64,000 nucleotides of DNA, from assembly GCA_019188255.1 (NCBI GenBank), contig JAETXT010000003.1, positions 1,860,001 to 1,924,000 of the forward strand. The letters are read 5' to 3'. A program made the position numbers and the translations under genes. Shown piece by piece: positions 1 through 11,476 of the stretch; within the stretch, counting starts at the first letter, position 1, and the number at the start of each line of letters is the position of its first letter. The stretch is from Verticillium longisporum. Lineage: Eukaryota; Ascomycota; Sordariomycetes; Glomerellales; Plectosphaerellaceae. Under the pieces are notes generated by a model. It had not been told where the DNA came from and ran no database searches. It worked only from the letters and a program-made list of their open reading frames with translations.

Positions 1-1667
1 TCAGACTGGCAAAACTCACACCCTCATCGAGCTCATCCTTCAGCTTGTCCGCCGCGACCAGCGCATCCTCGTCTGCGGCCCCTCCAACATCTCCGTCGAC
101 AACATTGTCGAGCGCCTCGCCCCCATAAGATCCCCATCATCCGCCTCGGCCACCCAGCCCGTCTCCTCCCCTCCGTTCTTGCTCACTCTCTCGATGTCCT
201 GACGCACACCTCCTCAGCCGGGGCCATTGTCCAGGACGTCCGTGCCGAGATGGATGCCAAGCAGGCCTCCCTGAAGAAGGCTCGCACCGGCCGCGATCGC
301 CGCGCCATCTATGCGGATCTCAAGGACCTGCGAAAAGAGTACCGCGAGCGCGAGCGCGGATGCTTGCGCGAGCTGGTAGGAGGCAGCAAGGTCGTTCTGG
401 CGACTCTGCACGGGGCCGGCGGGTTCCAGCTGCGGGATGAAAAGTTCGACGTCGTCATCATTGACGAGGCGAGCCAGGCCCTCGAAGCACAGTGCTGGGT
501 ACCGCTGCTGAGGGCGAACAAGGTCGTGTGCGCGGGCGATCACCTGCAGTTGCCGCCGACGATCAAGTCGCTGAACTCCAAAACCAACATGCCGAAGAAG
601 AAAGACGAGGAAGAGGTGCCGATAGTCAAAGGCATGACGCTTGAGACGACCCTCTTTGACAGACTTCTTTCCCTGCATGGACCATCAATCAAGAGAATGC
701 TTACAACGCAGTATCGCATGCACGAGGCTATCATGCGGTTCCCCTCCGATGAGCTCTACGAAGGAAGGTTGGTGGCTGCTGAATCAGTTGCGACGCGCCT
801 CCTCAAAGACATGCCATATGCGGTACAGGACACGGAAGATATGAATGAGCCTCTTGTCTTTATTGACACGCAGGGCGGAGACTTCCCCGAGAAAAGTGAA
901 GAAGACAGCGACGATGCGGCGAAGAAGGCCAAATTAAGTCTCAACGGCGAGAGCAAAAGCAACGAAATGGAGGCAGCAGTTGTTCGGCAGCATGCACGCC
1001 AGCTGGTCGAAGCGGGGATCAAACCCGAGGACATCGCGGTTGTCACGCCTTACAATGCCCAGGTGAGAAGTGCTGGCGAATGGGTGCCCTCCCCGCCATG
1101 TCACAAGAGAGTTTGTTTCACGGTACTAACAATAGACAAATCAAGCTCGCGCTGCTGGCGCCATTAAAAGAAGAGCTCCCAGGCATCGAGTTGGGGTCTG
1201 TAGACGGCTTCCAAGGACGCGAGAAGGAGGCTGTCATTGTCAGTCTCGTCCGAAGTAACGGAGACGGTGAGGTGGGCTTCCTTGCAGAGAAACGAAGATT
1301 AAACGGTATGTCCGTCTGCAACATCTCAAAACTGACGCTATCTATCCATGGACGCGTGAGGTTGACGAGGATCAGTGGCCATGACGCGACCGAAACGTTC
1401 GTTGACCGTTGTTGGCGATTCAGAAACAGTCAAAAGGTAAGATTGCAACGACTTAGTCTTCCAGCTTGCATGCCCAGCTGCGCAGGCGAATTCCTGCCGA
1501 GACGTGGCACAGATCTCCTGAGACAGGCTGTGAAATTGACATGTGAGGGGAAAGGCAAGCTGACTCTTGATTGCAGAGGAAGCGCATTTTTGAGGAGGTG
1601 GATAGAGTTCCTGGAAGAGAATGCCGATCTGAGGTATCCAGACGTCTCAGTGCTCCAGGAGGCCTGA
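1..1667 (+). CDS. hcs1: SMUBP-2/Hcs1-type superfamily 1B helicase, 3' part, frameshifted
   Basis: ATP-dependent 5'-3' nucleic-acid helicase of the Upf1-like family; Hcs1 is the yeast DNA polymerase alpha-associated helicase. The 5' end lies outside the window. Exons are 1-1062, 1146-1305, 1376-1436 and 1577-1667. Visible motifs in order are the end of Walker A (QTGKT, first codons), [12 protein letters not shown] (motif II), GDHLQLPPT (III), [11 protein letters not shown] (IV), [11 protein letters not shown] (V) and [10 protein letters not shown] (VI). The stop at 1665-1667 gives a C-terminus of the expected type. Introns of 83, 70 and 140 nt join the motifs in frame; the first has a TACTAAC branch site at 1124-1130. 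The reading frame breaks at the C run 120-124: five Cs are present where six would keep the helicase frame between ERLAP and the following [10 protein letters not shown]. Helicase identity is firm; Hcs1 rather than another Upf1-like member is inferred from motif spacing. Confidence 0.88.
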
Positions 1668-4211
1668 TTCCTTGTCCGCTCGACTTTTGGGACGGACGAG
1701 GCGCAGCTGATACGCCAATGGTCTGGTTCGCGCCACGGCCCGCGGCAGAATGTTGAGACGATCTAGGAGATCGCAACGACCGGTCGACCCGAAGCATTTC
1801 GTCCCAGAGATCACTCGCTCCAGCGGATCTCATGGATTGACATGAGCATTTTATGCCTCTTGATGATGCTGGTTCGGGAGCCAACAGTTCGCGCATCATG
1901 CATGGCACTCGTAGAATTCACGGGCACATCATCCAAGCGAGCTGGCCCGCCAGTTCCCGGAGTCTGGGAGGAAGCCTGTGGAGTAACGTTGGCGCCGTGC
2001 CTTTGTGAGTGTCGAGACGGCCGTCACGAAGTTGTCGCTTAGAAGCTGATCCCGGCTGTGGTACACGACCCCTGGCCTGTATGTTTCAGGTAACATAAGC
2101 CTGTGCCACCCTTGCTCTGCGACCTCTGTCCTCGTGGCCGGGCCCGCAACTTCCCTCCTGCCGAATCATATTTTGCCCGACGACCTGAACGTCCATGTCG
2201 TCGTCATTGGACCTGAGATGGAGTGGTCGTTTGCGCGCTCGCAATGGCGGGGGTCATATTCTCCTTCAAAATCGCGTGTGCTGCGAGGCGTTTGAACAAG
2301 TTTGACGCCGGGCACGTGTGCCTTGGCGCTTCAGAACCTAGGGAGAAGCTCGGCGGATAGCTTTGGACCGACGCGAAAGGCGGTCTGTTGTCTATCATGC
2401 TTTTCTGCACTGCCCCCTCGACTTCTCTATGCGTACCAAATGTGAGCAGCCCCCTTGATAGTGCATAATCGGGAAGCAAAGCTAGTAGTGACGGCGCTGT
2501 GTTGGGGTGGTGGTGCTGTCAGATTGGCCGTTCGCGAGATTGATTGGTTGCTTTTAGCTCCATTCATTAATCCACGAAGCTTCAGTTCCATTCATGCTCC
2601 GTTGGCATGCCCGCGGCCGGGCCCTCTGGGCCTGCCAAACGTTGGCCCTTGACATGTCAAGGCGATCTTATCATGCTATCCCTCGCGATATGACGCTCCG
2701 TACTCATCATCCTTGGCAGATCAAACCGCCCTGTTGCAAGGAGCCGTGGCTCCATGTGTTTGGGTGTCATCGAGACGAGTCCCTGTTGGTTCAGCAAATG
2801 AAGCTGCAATTCTTTGACGACGTCGTCATGTTGTTGATTTGGCCTACATGTACCATCAGGTTTGACAGCGTCTGCTATTTGCTGCCGCAGCACCGTGGTT
2901 CAACTAATCCAAGCGGGAACGTGCGACGGCGTGCATCGGATGTCTGAGACATGCACGATGCGGCCAACACAGACCAGTTGAACTGGTCTATCAGGGATGT
3001 CTAGTGGCGAGCCGAACAGGAGCCGCAGCAGCTCTGAACCAATGCATTGATCATCGTTGTGGTGGTGGGCTTCCTACGCAAATAATGCCAGTCTGGGTAA
3101 GGTAGTACCGTAAAGCAACGACTGGTGTAATCGTGCTGCCGCATTGCAAGGCCAGCGTATATGCAGAGCGGTGGCGCCTACCAAGCGACTCATGCGCCAT
3201 AGGCTGAACGTGCAAGGCCCATCAATGCAGCTGGCGTTGCTGATACTGCGCAACGATTTGCTGCTTGTCAACTAGGTAGCATGGCTAGCATCCGGCAAGG
3301 ATGCTATCTTGACAATACGATGTGTCTCTGACTGGCTTCTTGCTTTTGAGTTCCGGGGGTTAGCTTTCCCTTCGCCATGGCAGAGGACACAGAGGTTCTA
3401 TTGAGGAACACTTCCATTGAGCCGCTGGCCATCAGCCATCGGCTGTCGGCTGTCGAGACCAGACAGTCAAGAGCCAACGCACTGCCATCGGTTCTGGTCG
3501 AACAACGGGGACCGGGGGTTGAGGGCTTTGACCACCTGGTCGGCGGATGGATTCGGGGTTTGACGAGGTCACCATGTAACATCGCCAGGTCTGTCGAGGG
3601 GGAGGAAAGCAGGGTTGGAGGATAGATGAGCTTTGGGACCAACTCGAAATAGACACCTACGGGTGGCAGCCACAGAGAAGGGAGACCGGATTGCTATGGT
3701 GAATGGTCGATCAGCACGCAAATCCGGCCATCAGGTTGCATCGGGAGAGGGCCACGGGGTCATGATCTGGGGGGTTGATTGCCAGTCTTGGCTCGGCTGC
3801 AGAGGCAGAGCCAAAGTGGTTTGCGGAGTCGTTCGGTTCGTACTTGTACAGTAGACAAAGAGCTTTTTTGGCGAGGGTGAGGGGCAAATATTCGCGAGTC
3901 TGGCCCCAAACGGTCTGGGCGCCGTCGTCCCAATCAATCGTGTATGGCACGCGTGTACCGTGTATCCCATGTCAAACCGTGCCGGATCTTCAGCTCCATC
4001 TTCGGGGCCTTTGCGTGTTTGGAAACCTGGTATCTATCAGAGGCAAAGTTCGAAAGTTCGTTCAGGTGGCTCGCGGGTAGCTCGCTCAAGGAACCACCCC
4101 CACTAGCAGTACTTGTATCATGTACGCTAGAAGGGTCAGCATCGGAAGAGTGGCCGTATGTGGATGGTGCTAGCAGGGCGCGTCTTATGCTTTTGCTCAT
4201 TGCTGTCAACT

Positions 4212-4239
4212 GCTCAGCTCAGCTCGGCTCAGCTCAGCC
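4212..4239. repeat. Short GCTCA tandem repeat
   Basis: About five imperfect copies of a GCTCA unit in non-coding sequence. Probably a small simple repeat with no visible gene link. Confidence 0.6.
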
Positions 4240-4712
4240 AAAACGTCACGCCAGCCACGAGCGGCGTGTGCCGTGTAGACCATTGATCCGGTGGGCGATG
4301 GCGTTGATAGCTCCTATCTGCATTGCCGGGGCGTTGTGTACATGGCAGCTCTCTTTGGGCTCATCAGGACTGTGCCATTTCGGTTGACAGACACGATTGT
4401 GGTAGGTCCGCTTGAGGAAGGGGAAAGGAAAGACCCCTGTGACCCCTTCTCCACTTTCGGATGCTGGTGGCGCACCCTCCTTGGTGTTCCCTGCCCTCCC
4501 CATGGCCGTGGCTTCCTTTCTTCCCCCCCCGAACGGGGTGCCTTCCAGGGGAATGGCCTTGGGGTGCAGAACCCCGGGAGAGACTCCTCCCACCTGACAC
4601 GGGCCTCTGTGGCGCTCCGAGAGGAAGAGCTCCGGAGAGATTCAATGTTTCCAAGGAAGTAACCTAGTCAACGTCCAGCTCTTTTCTGGACTACTGGCTG
4701 CCCCTTCGCTAC

Positions 4713-4807
4713 TACCAAGTACCAAGTAGGCAAGGTAGGTACGGTAGGTACCTTAACCTTACGTACCTAAGGTAGGTTGGTAGGTACGTACGTACGTACA
4801 TAGTAGG
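4713..4807. repeat. TACC/GGTA-rich palindromic block
   Basis: Dense alternation of GGTAGGTA, TACCTTA, ACGTACGT and related units in both orientations. The same composition recurs between genes elsewhere in the window (9128, 15954, 33043, 42751, 61901, 62901) and never inside an exon. This is the longest of these blocks. Confidence 0.7.
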
Positions 4808-6513
4808 CGTCTCCTTATGCAGAATGTCTGCATTGAACAGTTTGTGTCTCGTGATGCCATGATCATACTCTCTCGAGATGGCGGCCAGACTGCACAGCCG
4901 GTACCCCATGTCGTGTCAAACTCACGAGAGCATCTCGTCCTGACGCAGCTCTGTCCGTCCCTTCTCACAGGCACCCCAGAGAGACAGACAGTGGGGTGTG
5001 TCGTTGAAACCACAGCATGCTGGCCAAGGCAATCCCTCCACCCCCCCCCTTTATTCAGGGCTCTTGTCTCGCGTCGACTCGCCGCTCCCTCGTCATCATC
5101 CGACCACACCACCGCAAATCCCAGGCGTCTCCAGATCCAATGGATGGGCATGGACAGGTACAGGACTGTCCTATCCACCCATTCCATGCCGCCCCATGCC
5201 GCAACGTGACGGCGTGGATGGCATGCGCCGATAGCTGTCGAGTCCTGTACCAGTAGCTCAACGCCTTGCCAAAGGCGGGATCGCAGGGGTGCGTCAATGG
5301 CTTTATGCTAGACATCGACATTTGGCATTTAATAGAAAACCATTGGCGCCGGTAAGTTCCCCTCTTCGATCCACGCGTGGTCCAAGGTCCCGAGCTTCAT
5401 CTCCATTGCTCTGTCCAGTCGTACCAGTCCTTCCCTGGCATTTCATGCTGCATAAGGCCGTGTTTCATACCAGCGCTGTGCCTGCTTCCTTCTTTTTGCC
5501 TGGTTCTGCTCATCACCATCCTCCACAGCACAAACACACGAGCCGACCTGGTCTCATCGATCTGACCGACCCTGACCAGCGAGCGACCCGCAATCCGACC
5601 CGGAAGTCCCTTCATTTTGTTCATTCTTTGTCCCGTGGCCGCACATCTCTCCCTCTCGCTGTCTCTTAATTCTCTCGTCCTCGAACTCTCTCCGCTCCTT
5701 TTTCATTATTATATTATTCTTATCTCCCTCTTCTCCTGTCGTCCCGTGTCTCCGCAAACTCGTCCTCTCCTCCTCGGTACAAGTCCCTACCTTACTGTTA
5801 TCAACCCACTCCCCAAATCTGGCCTATCACCCGGTGTGCATGCACTGCATCAGACGTCAGCTCGGCCAGCCTGTCGCAGACCTGCACTGTTGGCGCCATT
5901 CTGATACATGACGCACTGGCGGCTGGGATCTTCCCTCGAGACTCCCGCAGCTACCACCTCGGCCCTCTATCCTCCATCCTACCCACACTTCTCTCCTCAG
6001 CCGCCTGCGGGCTTGCTTCTCGATCTTGATTGATCAGGGTCACCCTCGCACATCGTCAGCGTCTGTGCCTGTTACCTTTCTGGACCTCTTCGTCTCTACT
6101 CTCTCGCTCTCTCTCTCTCGTTCTTTACTCTGACCTCCCATTTTCTGGCCCCGTCTTCCTTGCGTCTTCTTGACGTGTTGCATTGCTGGTCATATGCGCC
6201 ATGACTTGGGCCGACGACGCATAGATCACGGCCTGGCAGTCCACACTCAACGAGAGTGCCCAACGCGAACAGCGACGGCGCCGATAGTTCTTGGCGCCTT
6301 TCCCCAGTGAGGCAGCAACTCGCCGACTTCATCAATCAGCATTGCCGCCGCTTCACGCTGCCTAATTTCTAATATCAACCCAATATGCTCTCTTGGCCGA
6401 GGTAGTCGTCACTCATATACCAACGTCAACCACCTTCGGAGCCACGACCCGGGCTGTCCTACAACTTGTACGCCAGCAGTGCCAGCTTTCCTCCCGGTCG
6501 TCCAATCGACGTC

Positions 6514-8648
6514 ATGAAAGTCAGCATATTCAAACCCCAACCAGCCGGCGCCGGAGGTCAGGCTGCCTCACGTCCCAAGACCGGTCAATCCATTCGGGGC
6601 AAGATCTCTGGCCCCATTCCCATACCAACCCCCACAGACGACGAATTTCCCATGCGCAACCCAGGCACCGGCATTGCTACCCCGTTGAGCGCTGAGGATC
6701 GGGAGAGGCAGTTGCAAACGGAAGCAGGCCACCAGACGAGCGCGCCGTTTACGCAACCCGAGGCTGTGCCGACCAGAAACACCGACTCAGTCATGGCGCA
6801 CTCAGGATCAGGATCAGGATCTGTGACGGGTTCCGCTTCGGGTTCAGGAACGGGATCAGCACCTACGCACCAAATACCCAGAGGGTCTCCACAATCACAA
6901 CGAAGAACCAATCCACCGAGCACCTTAAGACACTCAGTTGTCAGCGAAGCAACGGAAAACACGAACAACAGCAAGGATAAGCCGCAGAGGAAAAAGTCAA
7001 CACTGCGAGGCGCATTCAGCAAGCTCTTTGGGCGAAAGAAGAAGACCACCAGCCTCTCAGCGCCGCCAGAGCGTGCCTCGACCTATAACAGTCCATCTCA
7101 GCACCGCAGTGTAAGTTACCAGCATCGCTGGTTAGCCATGGAAAGTGAAATCTTGCTAACCGTGCCACGCAGGACCCGTCTGCTCTTGCTCGTGAACCCA
7201 AGAAGGAGACAGACGCGAAGCGAGCTGCCTCACTGCCCATTACTGAATATGACAGAGCTCTCCGATCACACTCGGTTGGGCCAAACGACTTTTCAGCTAT
7301 CGAGAGTGCTCGCAATTCTATGCACGCCGATGCTACCCTCTCCGGAAGGAGACGGGCGGCAACCGCCACAGGACAGCTGTTCGGGCCACGGGATGGTGAA
7401 ATCGGTGGATTATCGCCACGGCCAGCAAGCACGCACGCTAGAGGGAGCCGACTGTTTCCCATGGACGAAGATCCTGAGGAAATTGGCCGAGCCATCACCA
7501 GCGATGTCGTGGGCAAGCGCCGGTCTAGAAGTCTGAGCGGCATTGCAGGTCCCCAAGATGACCGTGCAGATGTCCGGCGGAGGAGTGATGAGATCCGTTA
7601 CTGGCGGGAAAGCTATGATCCGGCCTTCATGTCGCCAACGTCATCCAACGCACCGGACCATGACAACGACGAGACGGGCACACCCGGGGCCGCAACACAA
7701 GACGCCCCACCCAAGACGCCCCTTGAACCATTCAACTTTGGCAATATGCCACACCTGAATGTCATGGCTGGCATGAAAATCACAGCTGCAGCTAGCCTTG
7801 AAACGAGGATCGATACTCTCGAGGCAAAGATGCGACGGGCTGAAAAGATCATAACCCAGCTCTGCAATGCGGCCCCTGGAACCAGGATACAGCCAGATCA
7901 GTTCCACAGGCCGCCGTCCTCCTTACCGACGCCTAACCGATCGACCATGACGGCCGTCCCAGGCATGCAGTCATCCTCCTCACGGCATGGCTCGATGTGC
8001 TCGCGGGATTCGCGTGCTTCGTTCCTCGAAGGTGTGCGAGACAACGACAGTGCGACACAGCTCACTGCCCCTTCGGTAGCAAACAGGCCTACTTCGGACT
8101 CGACAATCCGCGGTGCCGTCAGCCTTCCTACCATTTCCCAGGGCGTGAGCGGGCCGCTGACCACGGAGCACTATTCCACTCTGTTGAGGCTGCTGGAAGC
8201 TGAGAGGGCGTCACGCCACTCACTGGAGGCTCAAGTGCGCATGTTGGCACAAAGACTGGAGGCCGTCGCGGCCTCTACGCCCAAGCAGCGTTGGGCCTCG
8301 ATCCACGGCGAGCCTCCTCCGACGGCGAGATCTTTTGGTGATGTCTCAGCATTTGACCAGCAAACTCCGGAATACGAGTATGGAAACGGACACAAGAATC
8401 AACCCTTGATGCCCGAAGACTCGGGGATTGCAACGAGAGGTCTGGCAGGCGTTGACGAGGACGACTACTCGGAAACATATGCCACGCCTCGTGAGGAGCA
8501 GTCCCACGGGTACGGTGCGTTTGGGGAGGAGCTGCGCGACGGAGACGGGGACGAGGACGATGAAGACGGTCAGCGCAAGAAGGCTGCCAGGACGCTGTCC
8601 CTCAGTCAGTTGACGATGGGCAAGCCTCATCCCAAGGCCGTCATCTAA
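6514..8648 (+). CDS. Conserved fungal protein of unknown function, Ser-rich with coiled coils
   Basis: Two exons, 6514-7110 and 7173-8648, separated by a 62-nt intron (GTAAGT donor, TGCTAAC branch site, CGCAG acceptor), give 690 residues. The first in-frame ATG is at 6514. The N-terminal 200 residues are low complexity, with a Ser/Gly run near residues 95-120 and a very basic segment around 160-182 (LFGRKKK). A compact, conserved-looking block (YWRESYDPAFM) lies near residue 340. Two heptad-like helices follow, near 405-430 (LETRIDTLEAKMRRAEKII) and 540-565. The C-terminal region carries an acidic Asp/Glu run before a short basic tail. There is no signal peptide or membrane segment. I do not recognise the family; the coiled coils suggest a scaffold or self-association role, which is inference only. 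Confidence 0.8.
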
Positions 8649-9521
8649 ACGAGCCAATTGGACATGACTTTCAGGCTACTGGAAGGTTCGGTATAATTTC
8701 AGGCTCGCTACTAGCTGGCGAAACGGGTTGCGAGATGGTCAAGGGGCAGATGGGGCGGCATGCCGACAAGGGGGTTGGTTGTACGATATACGATCATCAG
8801 CACAAGCTGGCGGGACGCATCTAGTGGTTTTGATGGCATGATTTAGCATTGCGAGAGCGATCTTGGCTTGTGAGCTGTATTGCGCAAGCTGCAAGTGTCT
8901 TTGTCCCAATGGAATAGTATACCCTACCTATATTTACTTGTGCAACTATGACATGGATGAAGACATTTGTCACGACATGTGCAAGCGTCACGATTTGGTG
9001 CATTCGAGACGGCGTCGAAGAGAGTCGAGACGCCAATGCCAAGCGCACCTTCCTGATAAGCTTAGCGTTTCTGGGTCCAACGCATGCGCCCATTCGCCCA
9101 GACGCAGTGCTCCGGGTCCGCCGGGCTGTACCTAGGCACCTCAGATAGGTATCTTTGGGTACCTGACTGCCTGAGTAGGTACCTAGGGTTGGTAGGGTAC
9201 CTTATTAGCTTCAGAGCTGCTGACAGATGGAGATTGAGACGAGGGCACGACTCGGCCCCTAAGACAGGGAGGGAGCCGCAAACGACAGCACGACAGCGCG
9301 CGCCGTGGACCACCAGCCCGTCTCTCAGCTCGACTCGACCCATGACTCCCAACAGCCTACTTATCTAGGTAGGCAGGTCGCGAAAAAATCCATGACCCTC
9401 TTTCTTGCTGGATCCTGCCATTGATCATTTTCTCTCCACAGATACGTGTCACCTAGAGAGCGTCAACTACCCATTGCGACACACATTCTCCTCACCTTGT
9501 CGCGCCCGTCTCCCAGCTATC
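8649..9521. other. Intergenic region between the 6514 gene and shr3
   Basis: 3' flank of the upstream gene followed by the shr3 promoter. It contains a TACC/GGTA-rich block at 9128-9205. No coding segment seen. Confidence 0.5.
9128..9205. repeat. TACC/GGTA-rich block in the shr3 promoter
   Basis: Repeated TACCTAGG, AGGTACCT and GGTAGGG units lying 320-390 bases upstream of the shr3 start. Same family of motifs as at 4713. Confidence 0.65.
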
Positions 9522-10227
9522 ATGGCCGGTTCCAAACCCTCCAGCCCTTTCGGGACCTTCTTGATCGTCGGTTGTACGTGTTTTCCCGGTGCCACTTGCT
9601 ACGTTTGGGCTTTGTACTGACTTTTGCTCCTCGCGCCCAGCCGTCTGCTTCTTCCTCGGCATTCTCTTCGCCTCGTTCCCCTACGACTACCCCCTCCTCT
9701 GGACTTCGGCCCCGGTCCCCGAAGCCTACTACGCGCAGCTTGAGACGCACCTGCGCTTCATCTACGCCGCGCCCCCGCTCATCGGCCGCCTCCTGACGAG
9801 CATCATCCTCGTCGGCTTCATCGGCTTCTTCGTCAAGCTCTTCAAGGCCAGCGAGGCCAACGTGCTCTTCGACGGCGCCTCCCTCGTCCTCTACTTCATC
9901 GGCGTCGGCGTCTACCTCACCAACATTGTGCGCGGCCTGCGCGCCGTCGGCGAGGGCATCTGGGACGACCCCGACTGGGAGGTCAAGGCCAACGGCAACG
10001 CCGGCCAGGGCGACGGCCTCGTCCTCGGCAAGGAGGACAGCCTCAAGGTCCTGTCCGCGAGCAACACCATCCTCGCCCTCGTCCTCGTCGGCGTCCTCGT
10101 GCTGCAGGTCGGACAGGCGTACGCGGAGCGCAAGGAGCTCGAGGAGATTGAGGCCCTCGACAAGAAGGACAAGGAGGCCGCCGCCGCCGCTGGCAAGGGC
10201 GGCGCTGCCAACAAGAAGAAGCAGTAA
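9522..10227 (+). CDS. shr3: Shr3-type ER membrane chaperone for amino-acid permeases
   Basis: Integral ER membrane protein that in yeast keeps amino-acid permeases folded and loads them for COPII export. Exon 1 (9522-9573) encodes the short start ending ..PFGTFLIVG. A 67-nt intron (9574-9640) follows, and exon 2 is 9641-10227; together they give 212 residues, the usual Shr3/Psh3 size. The junction creates the family hallmark SVCFFLGILFASFPYDY. Four hydrophobic segments are visible (about residues 12-32, 62-85, 95-115 and 148-170), followed by a charged cytosolic tail that is Glu/Lys/Ala-rich and ends in KKKQ. The Lys-rich end could act as an ER-retention signal, which is inference. Codon use is strongly C/G-ended, suggesting high expression. 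Confidence 0.87.
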
Positions 10228-10684
10228 TTGGGGTTTTGCTTTGGGGATTCTCGGGGCCTCGGTCACGTCAGTTTTCCCTGTTTCGCGTCTCTCGTTACGT
10301 GGCGGTTTTGGCTGGCGGGTTTTCTGGGTTCAGGCTATTGTGCATCGGGCTGGGGCGAGGGCGGAATGACGGCGGTGGCGGACTGAGAAGATAGGGTACG
10401 TTCGGGTCTTGTTTGCGGGGGGAGGGGGGCACGGGGCATGAAGGCTTTCCTGCCAAGCCGGTGTCCCCGACTGTATACCGAGTCAAGGGGTTGGTTGTGG
10501 CGCGTTTGATATCACGTATCCTCATGAATCACGATCCGACAGTTGTACTTATGAACAAGAAGCTTGGCATATACATGATGTGTTCTTGTGCAAATAGCAG
10601 GCTACACTTTCTGCCTCTGCCAGACCAACACGGCTCCCAAACCTGACGCTCAAAATATGCGACCCGGCGTTCGCGTGGTGTTGC
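10228..10684. other. 3' flanks of shr3 and the 80-residue gene
   Basis: Convergent 3' regions of shr3 (+) and the small minus-strand gene. No further coding signal seen. Confidence 0.4.
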
Positions 10685-10981
10685 TCAGCATGACGAAGCC
10701 TCCCCTGCCGGAGCATGTTCATTCTTGCCTTGTGGTGGCGCTTCTACTGATGCCGGTGCGTTGCTCGCGGCCCCAGCATCCTGCCCGGAAGCATGCACTG
10801 ATGAAGACGCCGTGCTGTCCGTAATGTCGGCCTTCACCTCTTTCGACAGCGGTGGAGGTGATTGCTGCTTGATTTCTAGGCCCTCAGGCGCGCCGACTGA
10901 TCGAAGTTAGTTTGTCGTGTTCTTCTGCAAGGCTGGCTTGCTTCACTCACTGTTGTTTGGTCGTCCGCTGTTGGTAGCCAT
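10685..10981 (-). CDS. Small two-exon protein, 80 residues, unknown function
   Basis: Complement of 10951-10981 and 10685-10896. The 54-nt intron has a GTGAGT donor, an AAACTAAC branch site and a TCAG acceptor, and splicing restores one clean frame with a stop at 10685-10687. The protein starts MATNSGRPNNIGAPEGLEIK and continues as a hydrophilic, Ala/Ser/Pro-rich, acidic chain ending EASSC. No membrane segment or recognised domain is present. Support comes from the good intron signals, the conserved-looking N-terminal block (GAPEGLEIK) and a sensible position between two other genes. The family is not recognised; the call would fail if no homolog shared the N-terminal block. Confidence 0.6.
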
Positions 10982-11476
10982 GATAAGGCGGATTCTGGCA
11001 GGCCGTGGGACTCAAGTGCACAAATAGACTTCTCTCAGAGTTCTTCAGTAGATCCAGATATCCAAATTTGTGCTCGAAGTTTGTTAGATGGTGTAACCGT
11101 TCAAGATGACGATGTCGAGCCTCACTGTGAATCTGTATCGGAGGAGGTGCACCAGCCACGCTCTCGTCGACGTCACGACTCCACCACAGCTTCAGCCACA
11201 TCTGCGACTTCATTTCGTGACACGCGCGTTCTGTGACACCGGGACTGGCTTCATTAACCGGACGGACTATGCGCAGTCGATAGCGCGGCTGGCGAGCTCT
11301 TTCAATCGGAGAGATTGGAAATTGGGCGGAAAGAATCTCTCAACTGGAGTCTAATTCATGGTCCAACGGATGGCGTGCGGAGCCCCATTTTCTTCCCTCA
11401 TATTTTTTTCCTCAGGGGCTGCCACCCTTTTTCAAGATCCCCGCCTCTGCTTTCATATTCCCCATCTCAATAGACA
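10982..11476. other. Divergent promoter region
   Basis: Sits between the minus-strand 80-residue gene and the plus-strand gene at 11477. It contains CT/T-rich tracts near 11,385-11,470. No coding segment with support. Confidence 0.45.

Larger units (their letters stand above)
1668..6513. other. Gene-poor intergenic stretch upstream of the 6514 gene
   Basis: About 4.8 kb in which I find no open frame with recognisable protein character or a consistent exon chain. It contains a GCTCA-type short repeat at 4212-4239 and a TACC/GGTA-rich block at 4713-4807. From roughly 5,600 it becomes strongly pyrimidine-rich (a long CT tract near 6090-6122), which is typical of a fungal promoter and 5' leader for the gene starting at 6514. 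Short genes with several introns could have been missed. Confidence 0.5.
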
